Positions 12,372 to 26,200 of a stretch of DNA of 64,000 nucleotides are shown piece by piece (positions within the stretch are counted from its first letter, which is position 1; each line of letters opens with the position of its first letter). Origin of the DNA: Dillenia suffruticosa (lineage: Eukaryota; Streptophyta; Magnoliopsida; Dilleniales; Dilleniaceae). Location of the stretch: contig JAVTVX010000031.1 in NCBI GenBank assembly GCA_033439265.1, forward strand, positions 14,545,001 to 14,609,000, read 5' to 3'. The position numbers and the translations under genes are program-made. Below the pieces are notes generated by a model that saw only the letters and a program-made list of their open reading frames with translations, was not told the origin of the DNA and ran no database searches.

Positions 12372-13420
12372 ATGTTTGGCATGACTTTTTTTTTCTTATT
12401 TTCTCCTTTTAAAGAAAAGCAAAATTTGATTTCTTTTGAAAAAAAGTTAAACGTTATTTGACATTTTTATTTTTAAAAACTGCTTCATTACTCCTTTTTA
12501 TAAATATTATGTTTTACACAACATTTTTTCTAAATTCTATTTTTAATAAAATTATCAAAAAGTGTGTATATATATAATATAATTTTTTCGTCCTTACTAT
12601 CAATTGATTAAAATCAATACATCTACATTTTAAAAACAAAAAGTATAAATACTAATAACTAAAATAAAAATAAATTAATTATTTTTCTGAGCTATTAAAA
12701 TCAAACATTTATAAATATGAAATCATTTTTATATAACATAAAAAACTAAAAAAATAAAAAATAACATAAGTCATCTATTTATGAACACCCAAATTATACA
12801 AATGGGATAAAAAATATATATAAATATATTTGGAATTTATGAATATATTTGAAATTTATTAAAAAATATTTAAATCCACCCGAGTTATATATTTATGAAC
12901 ATCCAAATCATATAAATGAAATAAAAAAATATTTATGAATATATTTGAAATTTATAAAAAAAAAACACCAAAATCATATATTTATGAACACTTAAATTAT
13001 ATAAATGGAACAAAAAAATATTTATGAACATATTTGAAATTTATAAAAAAAAATATTTAAACCCACCTAAATCATATATTTATGAACACTCAAACCATAT
13101 GAATGGAATAAAAAATATATTTATGAATATATTTGGAATTTATAAAAATATATTTAAATTCCACTTAAGTCATAACATTTATGAACACATTTATGGTATA
13201 GACATATTTGAAATTTCACATTATTCAAGTGAAGATATAAGTAGAACAAAAAAATATATAGTTCTGAAAAAGTTGGAGTATTAAAAAAAATGAGAAGAAA
13301 AATCTCAAGAGTTTCTTCTTTAAAACTACTTTTTCTATTTTTTTCAATAAAAAAATTACTTTTAAGAAAAAATTTTATTTGGTAGGGTTTCTCCTTATAA
13401 AAAGAAGAACGGACACTAAG
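12372..13420 (+). repeat. Dispersed AT-rich repeat, long copy
   Basis: The left end (GTATGTTTGGC then T-rich, CTCCTTTTAAAGAAAAG, and TACTCCTTTTTATAAAT) and the right part (TCTCAAGAGTTTC, CTACTTTTTCTATTTTTTTC, TTTTATTTGG) match the reverse complement of 43863-44501 in the same order. The centre is expanded by a tandem array (12771-13230). The ends of the partner copy carry a short inverted TGTTTGG motif, so a MITE-like DNA element is likely. Target-site duplication and right boundary here are not clear. Confidence 0.55.
12771..13230. repeat. Degenerate ~90-114 bp tandem array
   Basis: Five diverged units, each holding a TTTATGAACA motif (at about 12781, 12895, 12984, 13082 and 13181) followed by ATATAAATG..ATAAAAAA, TATTTGAAATTTAT and AAATCCACC. 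The open frame across it is an artefact of the repetition. It lies inside the dispersed repeat 12372-13420. Confidence 0.85.
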
Positions 13421-14830
13421 ATAACAAATTTTTTTTTAAAAAAAAAATACTATTTCCACTTGCATTATATTAGGGTAGGAAAAAGGTAAAAGAAAATCAT
13501 GAAAGAGAAACAAAGGAGCTAGAATTAGTCATTCGGCTTGTAATATTTGGTTCATTGGGAAATTTAAGGAATAGAAATATTAGGGTTAGGAGAAAATAAT
13601 TTCATTTAAAATGCTACTTTGTCACACAGGTTCTCGTTTGAATTTATATTATAGGATTACAAACAACCTCTGGCTATTTCATTTTCAATATATATAATCT
13701 TTGGTGTTATAATTATAGGAAATTATTTAAGTAAAAGATTAAATACTTGTATATCAAAAATTTTCATACTTTTATAATTAAGCTTTCTTTAGTCCCATAG
13801 TCCCATAATGTATTTTCTTCTTTTGAGCACCTTAAGGGCATGGGCAGGATAATAATTAATTCGCTTCAAAGTCTACAAATCTATTTTTGCATTAGACTTG
13901 TTCGTTTTCAACAGTTAGCAAGCCAATTGAATTACAGTCAAGTGGTCTTGTAACAAGTAAACAAATAAATAAATAGCCCAAATCCTTAATGGTGCAACTC
14001 TGATACAAGCATAGAGTGATTGGCAGTGTTCTTGTTTGATCATATTCACACACACACATTATTGCATTACACATTCAAAGTCCTGACAATTTTTAGCTGC
14101 AAAAAGAGTTCAAGCCTTATGCCATGAGATGCGAGTAAAATATACAATTCTATACCTCATTTTATAGGATCAAGTAGAACACCTTAAGTATCTTTTTCAT
14201 GTTGATCGACAATTAAAGAGCTCTTACAAGCAGTCAGTCAATACATACCCAAAAGCCAGCAGATGATCACCATGGTCTTACTCCGGGTTCTGCGGATCCC
14301 ATTGGGTTGCGAACCAATAAGGAGTGATTGTAATTCTCCTCGGACCCAGAAAAAAAAAAAGCAAAGGAAAAAAAAAGCAAAAAAACAACAAAAGCAAAGA
14401 AAAAAAAAAAGAAAAAAGGCCCCAAAAAAGAAAGGCCAATTGGGACAGCGAGGCAAAGCCGAACGCAGCAAGGAGAAAGTTATCATGGTGTGAAATTTGA
14501 CTTGACTATTAAGTTGTATTGCAGCTTATCTTTCGCAGTACATTGTCTCAGACGTAAAAAAGATCCAATTTAAACAGTTCGAAAAAAATCCTAATTTAAA
14601 AAATCTTAGAATGTATGATTTTGCTACAAATTTCATGTGTTAAGAGCTATGGATTTCAGCACGCCTCTTTATGTAGGACTACCTCTAATAATGCATTTGT
14701 TCACATATGATCATAACAGGGCACTATCACTAGCTCCATCTTAGTCATAAAGGGTTCTATAAATCGAGCACTGCACTTCATTATTTTTTGGGCTCATTAA
14801 AACCACAAACGCTAAAAGATAAGAATAAAG
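13421..14830. other. Intergenic, no gene recognised
   Basis: AT-rich sequence with a short CA run near 14048 and an A-rich stretch at 14349-14440. The lysine-rich open frame across the A-rich stretch is low complexity. I see no conserved motif. Confidence 0.6.
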
Positions 14831-14840
14831 CACGAGCAAT

Positions 14841-15026
14841 GGTGACCGAGTGAACGCCACAAGGGGGACTGAGCGACCGCGAGGGGGACCAAGCGAGTGC
14901 TCATGAGGGGGACCGAGCGATAGCCGCGAGGTGGACCGAGTGAGTGCCGTGAGGTGGACCGAGCGATTGCCGCGAGGTGGACCGAGTGTGCGCCGCGAGG
15001 GGACCAAGCGAGTGCGAGCAAGGGCG
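14841..15026. repeat. GC-rich minisatellite, about 8 units of 19-26 bp
   Basis: Units follow the pattern GGACCGAGCGAtTGCCGCGAGGt with point changes and small length changes. The tract is strikingly GC-rich in an AT-rich setting. Reverse-strand open frames across it are shadows of the repetition. Confidence 0.92.
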
Positions 15027-15828
15027 AACTCTAACTTGTGTGGCTTTTCACCTTATAGGTTTTTAAGGTACATTAAATTTTTTATTTAGTACCATGAAAA
15101 TATATTTTTAGCTTGTGAACCTCATAAATTATACAAGTTAAAATTATCATGTGGTCTTTGGAGCAAACAAGCTTTATGTTCTCTAAACCTTGCCCTTGGG
15201 GGAGCTCAAACATTTTTCATCACTGGGACACTGGTGACCTTTTTTTTTTTTTTTGTTAACATCCTTTTATAATAAAGAGGAACTTAAATCATTCCAAAGA
15301 AAAAAAGAACTGCAGAGATTTTTTGACAATTATATTGTTGGAAGTTGAATTTTCATGAGGTATATAACACATTGAATTTGATAATTGAGGAGAGAAAATT
15401 CTATTTGAAGATTGCCTTGATATTTTGAGATATTTTATGATGAAAGTATATCTGTTAGTATGGAGGACAAAAGGGCCTAAATTTGATTTCCAAATTTATT
15501 TTCTTCTTAGGTTGAACCTGTCATGTTCCCTTTGGTGGCAGCCTCTTAGCTCTTTAGAAAATAGGATGAACAAAAATCTTTAGGCATAAGGATATGAAGT
15601 TGAGAAAATAGGATTTGATGGCATAAGAGAATAAATAAACATATTTATTTCTCAGGTTTGACATTTTTACTAAATATAGTTCTGAAATCTCAAATTTTTT
15701 TTTGTTATTTTTGTTGGTTTTATTTTTTTCTTTTTCTTTTTTTTAAATGAATGATTTTTGTCTTTCTATTTATGTTTTATAGTCTCTGATAATTTCTTTT
15801 TAAGGTTCACATGCCTCATATTGAAAAG

Positions 15829-15929
15829 TGGACAATGAGAATGCTTTCTAATTTTGAGGTACTTGGATGAGTTAAGATTTGAAAATGACTCAAAGTGGAC
15901 AATGAGAATGCTTTCTAATTTTGAGGTAC
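15829..15929. repeat. 66-bp tandem duplication
   Basis: GTGGACAATGAGAATGCTTT and what follows recurs 66 bases later. A further partial copy of the GATTTGAAAATGACTCAAAG part lies at about 16222-16250. Confidence 0.85.
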
Positions 15930-18900
15930 ATTCACCATTGGAATTTGATGAATGAGGGCACTAATTCCACTTTGAATATTACTATTGCTTTTGATGACTT
16001 TTATATAATGAGGAGAGATTTAAATGAAATTGTTAGTAGAAAAAAAACATGTGGTGACTAGAAGAGAAAAATGATATGAAGATCATAGAAAACATTGGTC
16101 ATTGGTGTCAAAGAAGTAAGTCACAACAGAGAGAAGTATTTGAATGGGCAACTATGGGTTCTTTTTTATTATAATTTTTTCGATGTGAGCTAGATATATA
16201 TATATATTTTTTTGGGGGATGAGTTAGGATTTGAAAATGACTCAAAGTGGACAATGATGAGAAAACATGGGGTGATTAGCTGAGAAAAATGATGGGAAGA
16301 TTATAGAAAACATTAGTCATTTGGTGTCAAAATTCAAGGTCATTGTTTGGGACTTTTATGAAAAGTACTATGAATTGTTAGGAAAAACTGATGTGTTTTG
16401 AAAATAAATCGAACACAAAACGCACGATAAATCTTTCTAAAATCTTTACAAATTCTTATATATCAAAGGTTCCATTTCTTAATTTCTTTTTTCTTTTCTG
16501 TATTTGTCTTATATAAAAATTTATTTGTTACTTTTATATAATTGGATTGAAACACAATATAAGAATCTGTACCGTAGAACTTAAGTTCCCAGTCAAATCT
16601 TCAAAAACTTCCCATGCTGCAAAAACTCTACTAATATGAGAAATTTCCCTCATGATCCATCTGCAACAACCATGAACTCCACCATGAAACTTACTTTTCA
16701 TGGATGGCCTAAACCATAAAACTCTAATACTTGTTTGCTAGTATAAAATTGCTTTTGTCCAATTCAAATCTCTTTTGTTTATAAGAGTAATAAAACTTAC
16801 ACATCAAGCAAATATCCTTATAACATCTTTCCAACTATTTGTATATCAAATTCCTTTCATAACGTACTAATTTCTTTTCTTTTCTATAATTTTCTTACGC
16901 AATAGATTACCTTCTATTTTTATGTATTTGGCTTTTGGATCAAAATAACTCTATTAGAAATTTGGAAGAGGGCATTTATAGATCTAAGAAACGGAGTGAA
17001 ATCCTGTGAATTATTGAGTAAATGTCCATACAAAATTGTTTGAACATTTATATTGAAGTTTGTACAGCTATTTTGGTTAATGGAAGACCTAGAGAACAAA
17101 TATGGATGAGAATCTCAAATTAAGAAATGGTGCTATGCGGAATTTTGAAGGCATTGATAGATCTAGAAGAAATAAAGTCAGTAACAGACTTATGGATAAT
17201 TTTTTTTTGAGTTGAGAGTAATGACATGATGGATTGAATTTATCATAGTATATTGAAATTTTTATTATGAGATACATCTTTAAAGTTGTGGGACTAGAAA
17301 TTAGGCTATTTGAATGAACTAGCAGTATGATCTCCCTCCAATTGGCCCACGGAATCACCTCTTGTGTTACTTTGCCTCCCTGACAAATTCTAAAGACAAG
17401 TAGAATGTTTCGCAGGGAGGTAAAGATTAAATCCATTGATTTGGGGTCCTGATTAATTTCTTAGTCATGTGTACAGGTTTAAACTTTTAGGGCACATTGC
17501 AGATCAGAAAAAGGTAACAACCTGTTTTCATTTATCTCATTTGAGGCATGATGTTTCTAATGGATGGCCGAGCTGTCTTTGCATATAGTTCGTATTTTGC
17601 TCGTATTAGGATTCATATTCAATCAGGTTGAGCCACTCCAAAGACTAAGACAAGGAGATTGTGGAGTCATCTTCAATCATGACCTGCTCAAAACCCCTTA
17701 TCCAAACCTTTATCAAGCGGGCCCGTAGATTTCCACCAGCTGGTTGTGCTACAGGTAATGCAGGTAACTCTTGGGCATGGATTTATTCAGGTTGGACAAT
17801 GAGTCCTTGGCCGGATGTGTCAAGATCGTAGCTAAATTTGCCAAGTTTGATCAAAGCATGATTTTCAATAATCGAGGACATATATTTATGTCCTTGCTGA
17901 GCCACTTCTACAGGGAAGGTGACAAATGCATATGGCTCTGCCTAATTTGGTGCGATGGAGGGAAACTGAAGAAGATACACTCACCACCGGACCAGCGCAA
18001 GCTTTTCCTACTTGCGCGATGAAGCCGGAGATATTTGCCTTGGCCGTGTAATGCACAGTGTACTACTTCTAACCTAATATCTCTAATTCATTCTTATTTT
18101 GCGTCTAGCCTATAGGATATTTCTCTAACACATGAACCCACTATTACCAATTACTCCTCTCCCTCAAATTGGGCAGAAAAACATAATAATTTTGTTGTAT
18201 TAATAAATACGAGCCAGTTGTTACATAATTGCTAATTTTATTAATTAGTTTGCCAATGGACTTGTCCAAGCTTTTGGCTTTCTTGTTTGCTCTGATTAGT
18301 CTTCTTTTCTCTTTGTCGGATGGCTATGTCGGCCTCTATTTTGCATGGCTACTTGTGTTAGGCCTAATTAACTCTTGCTTGACACAAGTTTAATTACACT
18401 CAATTGTTTTAATTTTTTAATTTTTTTAATTTTTTTGGAATAATAAAAATCATGAAAATATACATATTCATAAAAATTTAAATACAAAATTTCGAAAAAA
18501 AAATATTTGAATAAAATTTTTTTATCACTCAAATATTCCTACAAGACACACCCCAATTGTTTAGTAAGCAAAAGAAATGCTCATGTTTCGCCTTCCCATG
18601 GGATTAATTAGGAGATTTTTTTTATTGTAGGATCTCAAATTAATAAATTGTTTCATGTCTTTAATTACACCCAATTATTGATAATTGTTAAAGCACCGCA
18701 AATTTTTTAGGTAGACAAACTCAATTTTAGAAAATTAAATAGTATGGTGTTGGTTAATATGTCTAAAAGTTAAAATTTAATTTAAATTTAAATTAGGGAT
18801 AATGGGTGTTATCCATTATCCCTGTCTCCCCTAAAACATCTCTCGCTCTCTCTGTGAACTACTACGCGAGTTAACTTTGGGAATTAATGTTTTCAACTAT

Positions 18901-19140
18901 CATCTAACATGAGGGTGATGAAAACATTGTTGAGAGAAGTGAGCGATAAATACATTTTCTAGAGTGAAAAATCTATCGAGAGATTGAGAAAATTTCGAAT
19001 AGAAAATTTTTTCATATTATTGTTCCACCAAATTTAGGTTTGAGACGTCGTGGTGTTATGATAGTGGTTCGATTATGTGATCACAATCGATCGAGCAACT
19101 TGTATGAGAGTTCGCAATCACAGATTTTTTAAAATTTATA
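15930..19140. other. Intergenic, no gene recognised
   Basis: Mostly AT-rich, with no recognisable domain on either strand. An 83-codon open frame at 17771-18022 (+) lies in a more balanced stretch (17500-18050) but resembles no family I know and has no visible splice partners. Confidence 0.5.
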
Positions 19141-19142
19141 CA

Positions 19143-19802
19143 TTGTGATACGACCCGAAAAAATTCAATGATTTAATTTTTCACGTTTTTGCATGTGTTT
19201 ATACGTAAAATAAATCCATCATTGGTATAAGGGTATATTTAGATTTATTAAAAAAAATTTAGAATTTTTTGGATATAAAATATATAAGATAAAAATTTAC
19301 AATCTGAAACATGAATGCGTTTCGTGAATCCGAAAATACCAGGAGATTACCTATTATCATAGATCATGAATATGATTTTTATTTAATTTTTCGAGCATGT
19401 TTTGACCATTAAATCTCTGGTCGAAGTTTTCGGTCATGATATAGACCATTAGAATTTAGATCAATCGAGATTAATGATGAATTGATTTATAAAATGATAT
19501 AATTATGTTCATCATTTTCTAATTTACATTTTGATGCATTAATGGGTTTTCCAGGCTGCAAAGGGCCATGATAAAGGTAGTTTGATTTGCAAATTTTAGG
19601 GGCTTGAATTCTATAAAAATCGAGTTTATAATGGTTGAAGGAAGTCCTATTTCATATTCCAGGTGAAATCCAAGTTGAACAAGGCCACAAAATGGGTTTT
19701 TCAGTAGTCGGGTCAAGATGACCCGGTTGTAGGCCCGTCGGACAAGGATGAACGGTCCCAGACCCGCTAGCGTGTGGCGTGCACGGCGCTAAAGGCACAT
19801 GA
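19143..19802. repeat. Unclassified repeat-like sequence upstream of duplicon B
   Basis: A block starting TGTGATACGACCCG contains ATGATTTAATTTTTCACG and TTTTTGCATG. A diverged copy of this block recurs inside the duplicon at about 19998-20040 and at about 205-235. The TG start and the direct repetition suggest an old LTR-type element, but I could not define its ends. The 19690-19800 part is GC-rich. Confidence 0.35.
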
Positions 19803-22693
19803 CACCCACGGGAGCAGGTGCGTGAGGTTCACGTGCACTGAGGTGCATGAATGGGATCGGGTGGTCCACGGGATCGGGTGGTCCAAGTCGGTCGTCAGAC
19901 TAGCGTCCCAACCCGAGTGCGCATTAGTGCTCGTGCCAGACACGCTGTGCGTCTAATGTGTGTAGCAGTTTGCTGCCAACATGTGTATGTAGAATAAATT
20001 TCGATGATTTAATTTTTCATATTTTTGCATGCACAAACACGTAGAATAAATTTAACACATGGCATTCATTATTTTTGCTTTTTCAAGACATCATTGATTT
20101 TTTCAGGTGAAGGGAGTGACCAGATTTCTTATCCCTTTTACACATTGAATTTGAGGGAGCCCCTTCAACAAAATCCCAATTTCCTTCATCTTTTCCTTCT
20201 TTTATAGATTAACTAGAAATCATAGGGGTTGTTGTAGAATATCTGTGTCTATATACGAACTGGGGTTCTGATGAGGATTTCATTGAACTTAAATCTTTAA
20301 TTTTTTTTTTTTTGGTACTGAACTTAAATCTTTATTCTTATAATTGCATCTTGGTTTCTTGTTCAGAGAGAGAGAGAGAGAGAGAGAGAGCTTGACAAGG
20401 TTATGCTGTGAAAACATGATTAAGTTGATTATTATTCGATCATTAGTTTGGTTTGCTGGTCCAAAAAGTGACAGATTTCCATTTCCTCTATAACGTCTCT
20501 AATACTTTGTGATCTTCCCTTGTTGGGACGGACCAAACAAAACTGTCCCAAACTTGTAATGAAATCAATCATATTTAATTATATTTGGGAAAATTGTGAA
20601 TGAGTTTTATTGAGTTTAGGAAAAACTCTCAAAGAAATTATATTTTTAATTATTTTTAGAAAAAATTAATTTTTACTTATAAAATTTTTTACTTGTTTTT
20701 TTTAAAAAAAAATATAAATAAAATAAAGACAAATAAGAGCAAATTCAACTCAGTTGAGGTTTTCAAATGTGTGCGAAAGATTATACTGCACCGAAGATAT
20801 ATATGGTGGTTGGAGAGAAACTTCATAAAATTACTATCTTCAACTTAAATATTAAGCATGCATGTGGAATTAAACACATTGTCAGGCGGTCACTCTCCGC
20901 AAGAAAGAGCACACATCGAAGATTGATTGACAGAGATATGGCGCCCGCCATTAGAAAAAGTTTTGACTTATGTTTTTTCTTTTTTTTTTTTTTTTTTGGG
21001 TACATAGAAAGATTTGAAGTTGAAACCTTTAAGGGATATGGATCGATACTAATTGAATTATAATTTATTGACAGAAAAGAATTTTGAAGAGCTTGCATGC
21101 AAAAAGAATTTCCGAGAAATAGAATTGTTTAACATCATGAGAAGGGATAGATTATATCTATATTTGGATCTCATGTTGAACCTTTTGACTAAGTAATTAG
21201 ATAACCAAAGTTCAAATCCATAACTAAATAGCAAAGTATAAAGGCCAACATGAAAATTTGACGTTGATAACTTGTAATTTCATCCTATGCATCTACCAAC
21301 AAGTCTTGAAAGCTATAGAACCATTTTTATTCACTCATTCAATAGCCATCACAAGGATTTCTTGGAAGTGGTGGAAGGATGACAATTTCAGCTCTAAGTT
21401 TAATTTCACTGTTTATGTGGTGAGTTTATTTGTGAAATTTCAATTATGATATTAAAATTATAAATAATTCATACTTCATTTTCAAACTATTTTCGGATCA
21501 TATGGGTACAACATATTAATGGTAAGACCCTCTTGACCAAAACAAGTTTAGAAGTATATAGAGGTGGCGTTGGTGTAGCATTGAAATATATTTGTCATGT
21601 GTTGATATAAATAATTATACCCTCTAATTAGAAATAGTATGAAAATAATGCAATGTATTATTTTTTATACAATAATTAAGAATTTTTTTATCCTATCATT
21701 ATTGTCTCAACCAAGTATTAATAGTATAACATTTATCTGCAAAGAGTGATTTTTAAATACTACAAATTTGACACTAAACAACCCTAATTTTATTATTATT
21801 TTTTAACATAAACATATTTGAATTCTTGATCATTCAGGAGAATGACGCTAATTGAGCCATTATTAGTTGATTATTTCACCAAAGGAGAACATTATAAACA
21901 TTGATGTAAATATGGGCCGAGCAATCCGCGTTGCCCGACACGCCCACCTACCCTTTTGGATGATTTTGGGCCATCTGTTCTGGACACCAACCTTGTCGAT
22001 AACAAGGTTTTTCCCGTACCAAAGAAAAAAACAAGGTTTTTTTTTTTTTTTTTTTTACAAGGATTTATAACGAGGTTTTACAAATATATATATATTATGT
22101 GGGTTACCTGTGATATTTGGATTTCATCGATTTATCTGATTTAAATACTATGAAGTTATCCATAGTAAAGGAAGTTGGATCTCTCAAATCTTATTTTTCT
22201 ATTCTTATTATTTGAATTTAAAATTTATGATTAATAAAATATAATGCTCTAATCACGGAAGGGTTTTATAAATTTATATAAGAATGAATCTCGTGATATA
22301 TGTTTCCTGTTTTTTAGCAAAATTCAGAATAAATACTTAAGCCTAAATATACCTAATTTGCTTACATTCAAAATATTAAGTTAGACTATATACTAAATTG
22401 GAAATAATGAAATTTAAGAATTTCAAGCATAAATAAAAGAAGAAGTAAGCTCCGGTTAAACTGATAATGAAAATAGCTTGGATGAAAGTGAGAGCCTGTT
22501 CGGGAAACCATGTTGAAATCAAAAACGGATAACTATCACCTGCATTTTCCAAGTCCAACTACCCAAATTCTCATACCTCAACCTTCGCCCCTCAAACTCT
22601 TACCGTGGAAGCTTAGGTGAGAGAGAGAGAGAGAGAGTGAAACACCCGCCTCTCAGAAGACCGTCTGGTGAGGACTGAACTCTCTCTATCAAA

Positions 22694-22730
<37 letters not shown>

Positions 22731-23202
22731 AAATATGACACCCTCTCTTTCAAAGGGCAGCTCAGCTCAGTCATGTATCAGAGTCTCAAACTCTCTATTT
22801 CTCTCTGGATTTTGACTTTGTTTATTTGCAGAGCTTGCTTCTGTAGGAGAAGCTAAGCTCTGGGAAAATGACGAGAATGCCATTGAACGTCACCTCGACT
22901 ACATCAATGGAAATTACTTCTCTAATTTCAGATTGGTGGAAAAAGATCAATGAATCCTCTACTTGGCAAGATGGCATCTTCTACTTTCTCTGTGCTGCTT
23001 ACGGGCTTGTCTCCTCCGTTGCTCTGGTTTGTTCCTACTCTCTCTCTCTCTCTCTCTCTCTATGTCTATACATTTGGAGATGTTTATATTTTGGAAGTGG
23101 AATTTGGGTGCAGATTCAATTGATAAGGATTGAATTGAGAGTTCCAGAATATGGATGGACGACGCAGAAGGTTTTTCATTTGATGAATTTTATAGTGAAT
23201 GG
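19803..23202. repeat. Segmental duplicon B (contains the intact TOM1 5' region)
   Basis: This is the full-length counterpart of 1-2456 plus 7757-9024. It lacks the LTR insertion and the ~180-bp extra segment of copy A. It has a short (GA)n tract near 20366-20391 and a T-rich insertion near 20300. It reads without interruption into the complete TOM1 gene, so it represents the ancestral arrangement for the gene. Confidence 0.88.
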
Positions 23203-26200
23203 AGTGCGTGCTGTTGTCTTTGGCTTTCACAGTCAAGTCTTCAACTTGACCCCCAAAGTGAGTGACTTTCCCACGATGCGTTGCCATTTTGTTTACCAAA
23301 AATGGGAGTTTGCTTTATGGATTAATCTAGATTTGTATGATCTAGAGTTTCTATATTCGAGTGTTTTTCATGCTATTTATTCTATCCCATTTGAGAAAGA
23401 TCAAAATTAATAAACTTAGTATTAGAGGTTGGTTTTCTATAGCAAGAAAGTTTGACATTGCTGGGATGGTGTAGTTATAGGGAAGGAATTTGTTGTGAAC
23501 TTGCTACTAAAGCAAAGCCTAGGAACTCCTTAGTGCATAACTACATAAAAGATGAACGAACTTCAATGAACTTACAGTTCATAGGTGGGTTAAGAAATAT
23601 TACCTTAACACAAAAGTGCACCGCATTCCTTTCCATGGAATTCTGGATGTGATCTTGAAAGGCTTGTGCTATTAGCTTTATGATTAGATTTTTTACCTTA
23701 CTATGTGCAAAAATAGGTGCAGATATAGTTTGAAACATTATATTGTGGAACATATATCTAAGTAATTATATTGTAGCAAGAAAATTAGACTTTGCAGAAT
23801 GCAACATATTGTCCAAAATATCAGGACAGATCATCCATGATGTTCAACTAACATGTTCTACATGACAAATTGGAACTGGATTTCATGAGAATAGAATCAA
23901 TTGTGCAGTTAGAAGGCATCATAGACCTATAAGTTTGCATTGATATGAGGCTGGTGAATCTTGAAACAGGTGCTGATTCTAATATTATTGGGTCTTCCTG
24001 GGCTTCTTTTCTTCTCTACATACACACTCCTTGTTCTATTTTGGGCTGAGATCTATCATCAGGCAAGTACAGGTGCTTCTTTTTTCTTTTTGGCATATAT
24101 ATTCTTGTCTCGGGTGCAACACTGATTAGCTAACTATTTGACTCCCTAACCTCATTAATGGACAGGCAAGAAGTCTACCTACCGACAAACTCAGGATTGT
24201 TTATCTTTCAGTTAATGTTGGACTTTATCTTATCCAGGTTTGGTCCATCTTTCACCGTCATGATTTTTTTAAATTCCATCATGATTATCTTAAATTCCAG
24301 TTTGAATATTTAATCTCTATAGATCACGCTTCTTTATAACTTAGTGTTTACTAGCAGCAGTTGAAATTCTTGTCAAATTTGCTAAATTATTAGTGACATT
24401 TGTTTCAGTATCTTTATTAGTCCATCATGACAGCAGTAACTGTGCCCCGGATTGAGCAATGTTTTCTTTATAATTTGTTATTTTCAATTTACAAAAGTTA
24501 AATTATATAGCATGATGGTTTGCACCATGAAATGGGTGGGCAATGCAATATATGATGAGAGGCAGAACCCCTGTAGGAAAAAGGCAATGAAAATACGTTA
24601 CGAAAACTTTGGGCACCTTGACAATATATGATGAAGCTTACCCAAGAGTTGTTGGTATCAGATTGGCATCTGGTTATACCTTTGGATGGATGACAGCAGC
24701 ATTGTAGAATTCATTGGAAAGATATTCGTTGCAGGTTAGACCTTGATGCCAGTGAAATGATTTGAAATTCATCTTCTGCACACCGTGTCATTTTGTTCAC
24801 CATGCATCAGTTCATATGCTTGACAAAGCATTTTAATGTTATTCTTTTCTAATTTTCAGTGTATTCAATTGTTGCTTCATTGGGATTCTTACTCTATGGA
24901 GGAAGGTGTGTTTAGAAGAGAACTTTTGTTTTGTATAGTCCATAATTACTTCAATTTCATAACTCTGCTTGCTCTGCAGGTTCTAATCTAACTGATTTTG
25001 AATAAACTTGTTGGCTGCAGGTTATTTTTCATGCTAAGACGCTTCCCCATCGAATCTAAAGGAAGAAGAAAAAAGCTCCGTGAGGTTTGTGCTTTCCATA
25101 TCTGCTTGCCCTCATGGATGCAAATTTTTAGTCCACTTTATGGCCATTCTGCAATAAAATTACATGTATCAGCAACTCTAAATCAAGAACTTACATCTGA
25201 AACTCATTGGCTGCCTTTAGAACAGCTTTATTTTGGGAATCATAGAGATCACTTATTTATTTAGTTTCATGCATTGCATGTTGTGCTATGTATATAGTGT
25301 ATCATGAAAGTTGCATGCAATGTATGAGCATGAAAACCAGCCGTTATATTCAGATTATGCGACTGGATTCTTTCTTTGGTAGTTCTATTGATCTTAATTG
25401 GATTCATACGTTAGAATATTTTTCTAGTTTTCTCTGGTCCAATCCAAATTGAACTCTTAGAGAAGCCTAACAGTATTCTTTTTTTAATTAAGAAACTAAA
25501 TTGGACCCCTTGTTTAGGTTTTGTATTTGCTTCTTCATTAACTCTGTAGTTGTATTTAGTACATATCTACTCAAAGCTACCCAAAAAAATTGCCACTCCA
25601 TTTGGCTGGAGAGTCTCAGTTGCTTAAATACAGCAGAACATGTTGCAGTGGTCAATGTATGGCCAACTGCACATGTTATTTGCAAAATTTTATGAGTGGA
25701 GTGTCTCATCAATCAGCTGCCCCAACCCCTGGCCTTCTTAAATACCTCATCATTAACTCAGGAAAATTATGCTGAAGAATCATATATGAGAGTTCCATGA
25801 TCTGATTAGGTCAACACTAGTCCTAAATTATATTAATTTTCTATTTATACAAAAGCCTTTCTTAATATCTACTCCATTTTGATGTACATGTCAAGATTAT
25901 GATGAACCACTCTTGTTATTGATAACATCTCTGAAACGGTATAGAGTGGTAACTGAACACAAGTTCAAGTTCATTCATTTGAACTTTTTTTCTTTTTATC
26001 ATTGGCATTAATTCTTTCCCGGTGGTGAGAGGGGCCAAAAGAGAGAAAAAAAAAGCCAAGGGCAGACCCTCAAACAGCCCCTCCATTTTTAATACTAAAT
26101 GAGACAGAGCTTGGCCTCCTAGAAAGAAGCCGACTTCTAAAAACACAACATTGAAGTTTGACAAAAGAAAATAAGAAAACAAGACTGGCAGAAAAAAGAA

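Noticed and set aside
12771-13230. Possible CRISPR-like array
   Set aside because: Units are diverged throughout with no constant repeat and unique spacers, and the genome is plant nuclear.
13024-13284. 86-aa open frame
   Set aside because: Produced by the ~100-bp tandem repeat; the peptide itself repeats.
14263-14493. Lysine-rich open frame
   Set aside because: Read across an A-rich tract. No conserved sequence and no splice context.
17771-18022. 83-aa open frame
   Set aside because: No family resemblance or splice partners. Length is within chance for a window this size. Kept only as a remark.
25916-26182. 88-aa minus-strand open frame in TOM1 intron 7
   Set aside because: No domain, intronic and opposite to the gene. 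Likely chance.
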